Part shown: one piece after another, positions 1-15,400 of the stretch
How positions within the stretch are numbered: the first letter of the stretch is position 1
Layout: each line of letters opens with the position of its first letter
NCBI RefSeq assembly: GCF_022458985.1
Contig: NC_061772.1
Span: forward strand, 11,026,001 to 11,090,000
Source: Mugil cephalus
Taxonomy: Eukaryota; Chordata; Actinopteri; Mugiliformes; Mugilidae
Direction: 5' to 3'
Length of the DNA: 64,000 bases
Program-made: the position numbers and the translations under genes
Notes under the pieces: model-generated
What the model saw: only the letters and a program-made list of their open reading frames with translations
Told to the model about the DNA's origin: nothing
Database searches by the model: none

Positions 1-94
<94 letters not shown>

Positions 95-2507
95 ATCCCC
101 AATCGTCTTCTTCTCCAGCTTCTCCATCATATTCACCATCAGCTATCTGGAGATCAATCAAGGAGGAAGATCAACCTCGGCGACACAGCAACACTCTGCT
201 GTCAATGGACTGTCTGTCTGCGCTGTTGACATTTATATGCATGTTTTATAATTTTAAAATGTGCATATTTTATAGCTGTCTGTTGTATGTGTTGCACGGA
301 GAAAGGCTGTGAAAACACCACTGAACCATGCATCCACCAAAAAAACTTTAATAAAAAAAAATAACAACAACATGTTGCCCAACACATGTGAATGTAAGTG
401 TATATACATATTGATAATTTATTAAAGTCCATTATTTGGTATATTTGCCACTGGCCTTGTTCTTCTGGGGAAGGGTATAGTGGGAGGGACACGGTAAAAC
501 TTAAAAGGAGGTGTGGGGGGATCCCATTTAAGAGGTATCCTGCAAAAAGGAAACCAATTAAAAAATGTCATGTCAAAATGGCCGGGCAGTAGCTTAACAA
601 TTCGAGCAGGAATCGGGGAAGTACTGAGAAAATTAAAAATAGACCTAATAGCAAACCATGAGCAACTTAACTGACACACAATTAGCACCGACGCTGGGAT
701 GATGACTCTGGCCCATCAGCAACAGTTGACTGGGGGGGCTGATAGGTTAAAGAGGTTATAGGCGACGCCTTCAACCCTCGACAGTCGGAGTTTGACTTGC
801 CAGGAATGCGCACGGGCAGCAGCAGCGGCAGCTCCACTTTAGACCGAGCGGATCAGTAGCACTGGACACCTGACACCGGCTCTGAATCCTGTTGAGCTGC
901 CTGCCCTGTGCGACCATAAGCGCTTCGCCTTCCCCCAGACCATCTTTAGACAAAACCAGACCCCGTGTACAGAGGGGCATCTCCGCAGCCCTACCTTATA
1001 TGCATAGCAGCTCACCAGGTTATCTGGGTGTGGGTTTAGGTCTTGGCTAAAAGTACAAAGGAGAGAACACGGGGCGCGGCTGAGGACGCACGCACCATTT
1101 TAGATACATCCCACTGACACACAGTGAAGCCAAACATTTAAGTCCTTTTCTTTCACATTAACATTTTTGGAACCATTAGCGAGTAATTACTATAGCATCA
1201 TCTACCCTAATTTAACAAGTTACTAGTTGGTCCCAGAGAAGTGATATTATTAGGTTTTACGCGATTCTGTGCATAATTTCTAAAGACAATAAAACAGTTT
1301 GACCTTTACCATCAGATAAAAAACCATTATCAGCCTAATGTTTGGTAGTCACCCTGGCTGCATTCCTGTCATCCCTGACCGGGCCACCTGTTGCGGGTGT
1401 GTTTGGCTTTTTAAAGACGTCTTCGGGGCGGGCGGAGCTAAACTCAGAGACGCAGCCTGTGCATGATTACAGCAGCAGCAGCAGCGCCGCGAACGCCATC
1501 TGCCCTGCCCGCTTCCGTGAAATCCGACCCCAGAGTAAGTATACTTACTGTACACAAAATTAGACTCTTGACGCTCTGAAATTCTCCTGTCGGGCTGTGC
1601 GCTGTTGTTGTCTGGAGTCGGTGGGGTCGTCAGCGAGATTTAAAGCTGCGTTGAGCTGCAGGCTACGTGCAGGCGCTGACAGGAGATAATCGGTGCTCCA
1701 TATTAAATTGTGATTAACACACAGCTACTTGACACACTCGTCGTGGGAAAGCGAGCCTAATATAAAGCAACGGGCAATTAAATAAGCAGCACACCGACAT
1801 TGTTTTATAACGTCATGACGTAAATTAGAGAGTTCTGCTTTATGTGCGCTCATTTTACAGGACATAGAATAATGTCAGCGGACACGGACACAGGAACACG
1901 TTGTATCATTAAAACCAGATCATACGTGAATAAAATATGTGAATTAATTATATAAGCGTCAGCGTTTATTACACACTGTTATCGTGGCTAACCTTTCATT
2001 TGGAGCAGTCAACAGGGGTTCAGATAGTCACAGCCAATCAGAGGACGAGGACGTAGTTACGTCATCGCGTTCAGGAAATTTCTCCAGCTGACGTTGTAAC
2101 GATTGCTCCAGGTGTCCGGCTATGCCGTGGTTTTACAGGGAAACACACCGAGTTAGATTAAAGAGCACACGGCGAATGTTTAAATTTCCACGAGAAAATG
2201 TATTTTTATTCTTTTTTTCCCCCTCCGGACTTAAATGGCGACCTAACCCCGGGTAGGAGGTACGAGTAGGCGGGTTCCTCATGAGGAGGAGGGGGCGTCT
2301 TTCTCTGCTCTGCTATTGGCTTCAGCGCCTCCACGTTATGGTTTAAATGTCTGGCGGTGTTTCCAAACAAGGGGCTGCGTGGCTGCGTTGTTTACGCTTG
2401 TGACGCTGTCTACGACACCGTAGATAATTCATAAACCGTTATTCATAGTTTTTTTTTTTTTTTTTTTGGTTTCTGACTTCAGCTCAAAGACCCTCTCGAT
2501 CGAGAAG
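95..2507. other. acta1 3' UTR, intergenic DNA and ccsap 5' region
   Basis: The first 260 bases are probably actin 3' UTR. From about 360 to 1400 I see no gene. A probable untranslated first exon of ccsap ends at 1534 on a strong donor (CAGA|GTAAGT). Its partner acceptor is at 2481-2482 after a poly-T run of about 20 bases, 26 bases before the ccsap start codon. The putative 946-base intron contains a 12-base palindrome ACGTCATGACGT (1810-1821) resembling a CRE/ATF site. The 5' exon boundary is inferred; its transcription start cannot be seen. Confidence 0.5.
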
Positions 2508-3734
2508 ATGGTGACGAAGAGGATCCGCTCGGAGTACATGAAGAAATTCAAGGATCCCAAATGGGACACTTACGCTAAATGTTACGAGGAGATGCTCAAG
2601 TACAGGCTGACCCGCAGACTGCTGGAGCACACACACAACCCCTGGTTCTGGAGCGGCTCCGACAGTGATTCGGACTCCGGGGGAAGGAGCCCCACTCCTC
2701 CCAGCAAGAACCAGGTAGGGGCCGAGGGCAGCAATGAGGCGGAGGGGGCCAGGACGGACAGACAGCCGCAGACCAGGGGCTCAGGGCCTGTACCCAGGCT
2801 TCCTCTTCAGGAGGAGCAGGAGGAGGATGTCTCTGCTGAACAAGCTGCAGTCCAAGGTAACTATGAGTGATAAAAAAAGGACTGTAAAGTACTTTGAGAT
2901 GCATGCATGGCCCTCTACTGTATCATATGTATGATGCTGTTCATTTTTCAGTCTCTCAGCCTGATGGGGCCGGGGAGGCTAGCGTACAACAGGAGGAGGG
3001 AGAGGAGCAGAGAGCCGGCAGTAGAGGTGGTAGACACAGAGGAGACCAAGGTGATTCAGAGTAGAAATCTAGTTAAAATATAGTGTGCACCTGACATATG
3101 TCAGCCCTGAAGTTGCGCTAAATTGCCTGTATTTGTGTATTTGGACAGTAATAAAAAACATAATTACTCTAGATGCTTTCTGATGAATGGCTTTTTATCC
3201 CTCCTTCCAATCTTGTCTTTACCGATTCGACCCCTTTGTATTTTTTATTTGTAGAGAAAGTCCCTGCAGGATCACGACCACCGTCGAGTAAACCCCCCAA
3301 ATCCAGAAGTCAAGCATGGCGCTCCCAGCGGGTCAGGCCTGCCCCATCACGACAGCCCAAGGAGGACATGAAGGAGGGCAGACACCCTTTTGCTCTGTAC
3401 GGCTCAGGGGAGAAGGATGCGAACATCGCAAGCAGGAAGACGCACAATGTCGGCCCTGTGGCGTCGACTAATGAGGTAATCTTTCGTTCTGTAGATCTGT
3501 AGACACAGGAGTATCCGGACAACTTGAATGTCGTCCTTTAAATCCCTGTAGATCCACGAGTCGGCCCTGCGCGCTAAGACCAGGCGGGAGGTGGAGCGAC
3601 AGATCCAGACCCAGCGAACCGCGCGCCGGAGGACCAAGTCCGCTGAGGTGGATAAGGCCAGAACTGTGGTTCAGCCAGAGTTCAACCCCTGGCTCACTGA
3701 GTATATGCGCTGCTTCTCTGCTCGTTCCCGATAA
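2508..3734 (+). CDS. ccsap: centriole, cilia and spindle-associated protein (CCSAP)
   Basis: Four coding exons, 2508-2856, 2952-3050, 3255-3475 and 3552-3734, join in phase to 283 residues (human is about 270). The start is the ATG at 2508; upstream in-frame codons have no ATG. The N-terminus ([20 protein letters not shown], then [19 protein letters not shown]) and the C-terminal blocks [17 protein letters not shown] and [16 protein letters not shown] match the two conserved ends of CCSAP. The middle is an acidic, serine-rich linker with no recognisable domain. The family binds microtubules at centrioles, spindle and ciliary axonemes; in fish it has been tied to cilia beating and brain development (literature knowledge). 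A further donor-like GTAGGG at 2715 inside exon 1 could shorten the linker. The gene runs tail-to-tail with rab4a. Confidence 0.93.
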
Positions 3735-6700
3735 CAGGAGCGCACAACAAAAACAGATACACCAGAATGACGACAATGCAGAAATGAAGCCATTACTGCC
3801 TCTCATCGCAGATGTTTAAACACCTACAGTGTGTTCAAACACGCGCATGAATGGACACAGAGTCTCCTAAATGTACACCACTCTCACATTCAGGATTCAA
3901 ATGGATAAAACCTTGAATTCACTATGTGGCTTACTCCCCGAGATGCGGACTGTCAGGTTTTTATATATCACTCAATTTTAAGGTGTACAGTACAATACAA
4001 AACACTTGACGTGGGAGGAGGCAGTCTTTTGTAGTAAATGAACACATCTGTCAAGTACAGATGTTTAAATGAGCGTTAAGTGGCCACAGTGTGTCTGACA
4101 GCCATATTTTGATGGAGTCCCTTTAAACACACCCAGCTGTAGATGTTTTTTATACAGGAATATCAAACCACAACGGACTCACAGCTGTAATGAAGCCTCA
4201 TGGCAGCAAATCTGGATAAATGAACAAACAATCAAACACATTGTTTGTATTTCAACAAAATGTGCTCATCTATGTGGCTCATGATGTACAGTAATGGTTT
4301 GTTGTTTTCATTTCTTCTGCTGGGAACAAATATTGACCCTCATATACTCATAAATACCGCGTGTTAAATGGTTTTATAGGCTAATCTTTTAGTGATTCAC
4401 TGGTGTGAACTTTCGTGTTTGTGTACCGCTCGATAGATTGATCGAGGCTTTAGATAGCGAATCACTCTGTGCTGACAGTAAAACTCACACCTGTTGTGTT
4501 GTGGCAGTTGCATTTCCTCACGGGCTCATGAACATTTGACGTGTTGTCGACTAAAAAAGGTTTTCTAATCAGCAGAAATGTTGGGATTCAATCAACCTGG
4601 TGCTAACATGGTATTTGAAAGCCACAGTGTTTATGTTACGCAGCCTGTGGTCATTCTTATCAGAAAGAAAATGTGATATTGAAAAAGAGACACATGATTT
4701 AGATTCTTATTACAGTTTTGATCGTTGGGGCCAAAAATTCTTCCTATGTATTGTTTATGAATAGGCTTCAGAGCCAGAGGTAGAAATGTAACAATAAGTT
4801 GACGCCTAAATGACCTCTAGTTAGAAATGTTTAGCACATGTTGCTAATTTACTGTTCAGTTGTGACCAAATCCAGCAGCACTTTGAAATCAGGGATAGAG
4901 GTAATTTGTTTTTTTGAGTGTATTAAACATCAGACAATATTTAAATTCTCTTGCACAGATCCCACTACTAGGATCCTCACTGTGCCATAAACCCCCCTTT
5001 TTTGTAAACTATTGTTATTGGTGTGAATATTTTACAGAAGGAAAAAGACGAGAGTGTAGGAATCCTGTGCTTTACATTTATATTTAACATGTTTTTCAAC
5101 TTTGAGTTCAGTATTACACTTTTTTTTTTCAGTGATTCGTTTTCAGTGGTATTACGTTACAGTGCTGTATAGTTTAGTGCAATATTATGAAAATTTAAAA
5201 ACTGCATTTGAGCCAGCATAGGTTTTTTGTTTGTTTGTTTGTTTTGTTTTATTTTATGTGTGGTGATCTTTGACAATCTCAGAAAACAGGAGTGGGACAG
5301 GACAGTTAATTCAGTCATAATTGAGTTGTTTATGACTTTGGTAATGAAACCAAACTTTATAGTGGAGCTTCTGTTTCTACTGTAGAAGCATTAATTAAGT
5401 TAATTCTGGTAAGGAAATATGTATCACGTCATCTTTTTTAAACTGACAAGATGTGTCTTTCCGAATTATCTTGAGCATTAACAAAGCAGAAAAATAGATT
5501 TTTTACAACAAATAAGTCAACAGAAGTGTAATATTACTGCCTTCAATGAAAAAGAGATTTATTTAATGATGCCTATATGCTTCTGAATGGAAAAAGATAC
5601 ATTTTCTATACTGTAAAACTCAATTCTCTGCATTTTTATCAAACTGTATGTACATTATGAATTGATGTAGAAGACAGCAGTTGGGATTAAATGGTTTGAC
5701 ACAAAGCTTGTGTCAAACCACAAATAAATCACCTTTCCATCTTTCTGCTTGCAAATGACGCATTATTCTCAAGACCTGAATCTAACGCAGTAACACAACA
5801 GACGACTATTTCAATGTGTGTCATTGCAAAACATTTTGAACTGTACATAGTTACATTTTATCTCATGTGTGTGACTCCAACGGTTTAAAAACAAAAATGC
5901 TTGAAAATAGTTTTATTTCTCTTTAGCTCGAGAACAAATTCAAAGACGTTGCAGGATTTGCAGTGTTTTTTTTATTTTAAAAACATATGCTTTTATCATA
6001 CACAATAAATTAAAAATCTATGATATCCAGAATGTCGAGAGAAAAACAGACATACAGAAATATAAACAAGGACCTGATGACATTAACACAAGACAACGTG
6101 GAGCAGCTGAAGCCACCGTCAGACGCCAAACACTCGTGAAATATTACTACTGTCTGAAGAGTGCCTAATTTCAGCGTCTAAATTTGAAGGTTAAAAACAA
6201 CTGAAATTGTCTATGACATGCTGCAATGCTTGAATGTACCAACGCAAAACACGCGCCCTCGCGCTCACTGTTCCAAAGTTTAAAACATAGATACAGCACA
6301 GGTCAGAGAGCGTCGTAGCACTTCCCGTTAGTTTGACCCCACAGCTGGCTGCACTCGGTCGTGTAAACAGGCAACATTTAAAAGTGAGACGCATCGACCA
6401 ATTTGTCATGAATGGAGTCCTTGATAAAAGAATGTTGTGTGTTCCACCACCATTTTTAACGTGATGCTGAAGTGCCACGGTGAATTAAAAGACGGCACGT
6501 TAGCGTTCACACAAAGGATTTCAGTAAGCTGACAGAAAGCCCAGTGTCTGCTCAGAGAAAACTCAAGCAGTTTTATTAAATCTGCCAAACCAGCACTTTT
6601 TCTTCCGCAACCCTTTCACAAACACTAATACCTCCTGCAAAGAGCACTTCCGATCTATACTGCTTACAAGTTGCCAGTGTATTGTAGCTCGACACAACAA

Positions 6701-8340
6701 CAACAATAATAATATTAATAATAATACAGTGGAGCATGAAACAAACGCTGAATATGATATCTAGTATTTTCATATACATATAATATTTCTTCAAAATGAA
6801 ATACTCTGATATTCTGTTCGAGAAAACATGCGTCAGTTTTTATATACAGAACCACTGTACAGTCTGCAAGATGCTGTGGGGGAGAGAGACGGCGGGTGTA
6901 AACGATGCAAGAAAGGAGGGTGAGAGCGTAGTGCGCGGTCCGGTGGCTGCACCGCCACGGAGCACTTAACTGGGAGAGAGTGGGACGAGCATATAAGGTA
7001 GTCAGAAGATGGTTAGTGGCGTGTTTAAGACGGGTAGTCACAGTAGGTGGGTGGAGAAAGAGACCTACGATAGAAGGAGAGCGTCTTAAGTGAGTATGTG
7101 TTTAAAGGAATAGTTCAAGTGTTTGGGGACGTTAGTAAGTATCAAACCGGAACAAGTTAACTTCGCCTATAATAAGGGTTTATGTGGTTCGCTCTGAAAT
7201 TCAAGCCACACAAAGTCAACTAATTAATTTTTTTTTCTTTTTTTTTTAAAACACGTAAAGCAACATGTAGAGTATTCCTACAAGGCTAGAAGCTAGAAAT
7301 GAGTTCGCCGTGTGAAGCAGAGAGGTCGGAGACGCGGCTATGTCAGTAACTCCCGTCCTGGTTGGAGGGCTGGGGACAGCTTGGTCCAATAGAGGAGCAG
7401 ATTGTTGGAGGGTGGGCGGTCTCTGGTTACCTTGGAGAGCTTCAGAGTTCTGAGAGGGTGGGGTTGGGGGCGTGGCTGGGAAGTCTTTCCAGGTGCAGCC
7501 ATGGCAACGAAGGTTCTGGAGGGTCCGTGCAAAGGTCGAAGATCAAAAAGGTCAGGGAGGAGTCACCAGCATCGCAACCAGCACCCAACGTCGGTGGGTC
7601 TCCCATGGCTGTTCTCCTCCTCCTGGTCTTCACAAACCTGCCTGCAACACGCACACGAGTAAAAGATCAAAGAGGAATCAAAGGTACATCATCGACAAGC
7701 GCTCAAACAGACCAAAACGTTACTTCATCACAATAACCACATTCATCAACCACAAACGAGATAAATCCACACCTGGAACAAACATCTTTGTTCCAGGTGT
7801 GGATTTATCTGTGGATTTAACTGACCAGATTCAGGAAGAACTAGGAGCCACAGTCAAAGCAGGAGAAGTCACACAGTATTAAGAAGCAGACTACGAATCA
7901 CTGGTTCTGCTCCTTTCGCGTGATATGTTGATGAAAACAATAAATATAATCAAATATCAGCTCACCGATTAATGATTCCCAACCTAAAATTCTTCTTGAA
8001 TAACCACAGTCCTTTCATATTTATTGATGTTTGGATCAGAAATAAAGCAGACGAAGCTAAAAATGTCCTCAAAAACCCCTCTGCTCTCAATCTGAATTCA
8101 GTCTGCAGAGGTTTGTGAATCATCAGACAAGTGACAGTCGAGTCAAAGAGCGACTGAGAGTCGAGAGCAATGAGCAGAATTTTAATCTGCTCCAGACAGC
8201 TTGTAAAGAACTGCTTGGCCACATCTCCAGTATCCTCATTTTTTATTTATTTTTTTTGCATGGAAGCCAAATTTCATCGTTGTATAATGGGCACAGTCTG
8301 GCTCATTCACCTTGTCTGTCTTTGTTAAAGGACCCGAACA
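3735..8340. other. convergent 3' UTRs of ccsap (+) and rab4a (-)
   Basis: 4.6 kb without a credible coding exon between two converging stop codons. It is AT-rich, with many ATTTA-like stretches. AATAAA on the plus strand at 6003-6008 could end ccsap, giving a UTR of about 2.3 kb. Reverse-strand poly(A) signals (TTTATT on plus) occur at 6572-6577 and 5971-5976, so the two transcripts may end within a few tens of bases of each other or overlap. Small open frames around 6.2-7.9 kb have no family resemblance. A perfect hairpin at 7759-7810 is listed separately. Confidence 0.55.
7759..7810. repeat. perfect inverted repeat, 24-base arms with 4-base loop
   Basis: Bases 7759-7782 and 7787-7810 are exact reverse complements separated by CATC. 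The arms contain ATCCACACCTGGAACAAA and its complement. It lies in the presumed rab4a 3' UTR and could fold as an RNA stem-loop or extrude as DNA. There are no flanking duplications or poly-A that would mark a mobile element. Confidence 0.95.
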
Positions 8341-11828
<3,488 letters not shown>

Positions 11829-12499
11829 CACCGGGGTGGCGGTTTGACAGCACGGATGAAGGGAGGGAGAAAGAGAAGTTAACAGATGGAGAGCTAGCTA
11901 AGTAAACGAAAATAGTCCTGTGGACGATTTCCGCGGATCCCAGCTGATTTTCCCCTCCGACTTCCCGTATGTGGTTTGTTTCAAAATAAGAGTCGCCCGT
12001 GATCCCAGTCGTTGTAATGCACAGAGGCTGCCGCGGGGTGGCGCTGTTTAAGACGTTCACGCTATGTTTTCACGTTTCACAGAAAACAGAAATACGCACT
12101 TTGTAAATTATTTGGAGTGTCCCGTGCCTTAGTTGCTCTACAGGAATAGAGTTTGCGTAAATGACAAAAGATCTTTGAGGTCTCCTCAAGTAGTCTCCCC
12201 AAGTGATGGATCTAGTAGCTCCGTCTATTCGTTCAGAGCAGAGTTTTCATTCAAATTTGACACGTACACTTAACTTTAAATCAACGCTTGAATTTCCATA
12301 CGTTTAGACTGTTGTGTATAAAATTGCAATATCAATTAATTAAGACATAGACGTAGATATTTTCCCAACCATGACTCCAGTCCACCAGGTGTCGGCCATG
12401 TCTCCTAAACGTCCGGCAGTAACCGACACAGTTCGGTTCAACAGAAGAAGAAAAAGAAACAGACGCACGGCTAATGAGAGTTAGCTTCTGGAGCTGAAT
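11829..12499. promoter_or_regulatory. head-to-head intergenic region, rab4a (-) / phf10 (+)
   Basis: Only 671 bases separate the two start codons, so both 5' UTRs and promoters must share this interval. It contains several CpGs and no obvious TATA box. The pairing joins genes that lie on different human chromosomes (1q42 and 6q27). A bidirectional promoter is inferred from spacing only. Confidence 0.6.
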
Positions 12500-15400
12500 A
12501 TGGCTGCTGTGCTCCCCGTCAGACCGCCGTGCGATAGCAACCCCGCTACTCCGGGAGCACAATCCATAAAGGTGACACTTGCACTGCCTAAAATCGCGAA
12601 CAAGTCTCATTAGCCTTGGTATATGGACGCTACGTGGTTGCTTGCTCAGCTAACTGCTAGCAGACTAGCCAACGGCCATCTCCGTCCATTGATTGACACT
12701 TGATAGCCACAGTAGCATCGCTCCTTTGTTTTCACGGGTAGTGTAAACGGATCATTAGCTCGTTCCTCCTCCAGGTCCCTGGTGTTTTTACAGACAGTAC
12801 CATTTCCTTTTTCTTTAAAAAAAAAAGGAGGGAGCGTGACATTAAATAGTATAATGCTCTTTTACGGGTGTCTTGGCCCTCTCTGTCACTGCGTTTTCTT
12901 CCCCAGCTGTGTATAAAAACTGTTTTGTTTTGTTACGTTGCAAACTTTCACAATCACAGGCGACACTCTGTTGATAAGTCATTATAATTATACTCAACGA
13001 TGGTCAAAAGAATTTCATAATTAATGTGTGGAAATAAAATCTTCACCCACTACAGTAACTTAATATATAAGTTAAAATTCCCTCCAGTACATATATGTGA
13101 TGGAAGTTACTGAGGTGATTTTAGTGTTGATACATTAACTGGATTAAATCGATCCGTAAATGTACATTAACACAATCGCGTGTTACATTTAGGGGAAGGA
13201 GCTGGATCTATATACTTGACTTTTTGAGAGTTTTGCTTTATGTTCAGTTTTGTGGCTGTTTTTAATTCCAAATTCTTCCTTTTCTCGCTTCCCATCTACT
13301 TGCAAGTTGTAGTTCAACATTGTATAGGATGTAATGAAAATGAAAACACAGTTAAATCAGCAGCTCTTAGTTATTTCAAACTAATTCTGAATAGTATTAG
13401 TGAATATTCACAAAGCTAAGATTTGACGCAAGACAGTTTTAAAATGTCTTGATTTTCAGTGTAGATAATGATCTGACAAAAATCATAAAAAGTTTCTGGT
13501 ATAAAGTCAAAGCATTGTGTGTTTGCCAATATCACATTATGTTAGTTTTCTGTGTTTTGGTTTAAATGTTTTTTGTTTTTTTCCTTTGTAGGAGGATGTA
13601 ATAGAAGAAGAGTCCAATGATGGCAGCCAGCCTCCGAAGAGAAGGAGAATGGGTTCAGGGGACAGCTCTCGAAGCTGTGACACCTCCAGTCAAGACCTTG
13701 GGTAGGCTGGCACTGCGTTATCATTGTATCATTCATTCATGTTTATTCATATCATTAAATGTTTTTTTTTATGTTATATGTTTTTCATTTACTGTACCCT
13801 TTAAACACAATTTCTATGTATTTAGTGAAACTTTACAACTTCAGCTGCCAAGCTCTCCTAACTGCCCATGATTGTTTTTATTGTTTTTAATTTTTTTATT
13901 GTTTCCACCTTCCCTTCCAGTCCCACATATTTTCCTGCTGAAAACCTGACAGAGTACAAGTGGCCCCCAGATGACACAGGAGAGTACTACATGCTGCAGG
14001 AGCAGGTTAGCGAGTATTTGGGAGTCACATCATTCAAGAGGAAGTATCCTGGTAAGAACTGGAGTAAATTGATAATGCTCTGTCTCTTTAACTGTTTATT
14101 ATATTTTGTAGTGGAGATGATGTAGACTTAAATATTCAGCTGTATTGCATCGTATTGTAGAAATTAAATTCTGCCTTTGGTTAATGTATTGAACAGCGAT
14201 ATTTCAGTATCTGTACATAAGCAGTGGTTTTATTAACACAGGCTTTAGCTCTGTAAGCGTGTTTTGTCTGCTGTAACATCGGTCGTGTGTTTTTACTCTG
14301 TTATCTCTCTGTAGACATGGAGAGGAGAGACTTGTCCCACAAAGAGAAGCTCTACCTTCGTGAACAGAACGTCATCACTGAAACACAGTGCACTCTGGGT
14401 AGAAAAGATCCCAACAATCACACATGTACTCAACATTGCTAGCAAGGTACCTTGTTCACATGATGCACACACTGAATACTTTGGTTTGTCTCCAGGTCTG
14501 ACTGCTCTGCGGAGTGATGAGGTGATAGACCTGATGATAAAGGAGTATCCCACCAAACACTCAGAGTATTCAGTCATACTGCAGGAGAGGGAGCGGCAGA
14601 GAATAGCAAAGGAGTATTCTGTAAGTACACAAATAGTGGAGAAGTATCGTATAGAACTTGGAGCTGATGTTTAAGAAATATTCTGTGTACATGTATATGT
14701 TTATATTATTTGATTTTTATTCGTAGCAAATGCAGCAGCAGAACCCTCAAAAGGTGGAGGCCAGCAAGGTCCCTGAGTACATTAAGAAAGCAGCAAAAAA
14801 AGCTGCGGAGTTCAACAGTAACTTCAACAGGGAACGTATGGAAGAGAGGCGCGCTTACTTTGACCTCCAGACACACGTGAGTCCGACTTGAATTGACAGA
14901 CATTTCATTGTTCTACTCCAGAGATTCTGTAAAGAGACACTGATGCACGGTTGGCTCTGAATTTAATTGATTTCAGAGAGTTTGACATGCGTTGCGTTTG
15001 TTGTCCAGATTATCCAGGTGCCTCAGGGTAGGTTCAAGGTACTGGCTCCAGAGCTAACCCAAACAGGGCCTTACCCTGTGGCTCTCATACCAGGACAGTT
15101 CCAGGACTACTACAAAAGGTACATTACACTCTAAAATACAGCATTTTATTTACATTTTTTTCAGGTTAGGTCAGTTAAAAATCTATAGTTACATTTTTCT
15201 CGGTGAGCTGATTATGTGATGCATCTTCACAATGTTTGTGACAGGTACTCTCCCAACGAGCTGCGATACTTGCCGCTGAACACAGCTCTGTTTGAGCCTC
15301 CACTGGATCCAGAGCTCCCTGCACTGGACTCTGAGCCTGACTCAGACGATGCAGAGGATGGCAAGGAAGACAAGAAGAACAAGAACTCATCTGTAAGACA

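Noticed and set aside
3468-3806. 112-codon minus-strand open frame
   Set aside because: Antisense shadow of the last ccsap exons, which have full family support on the plus strand.
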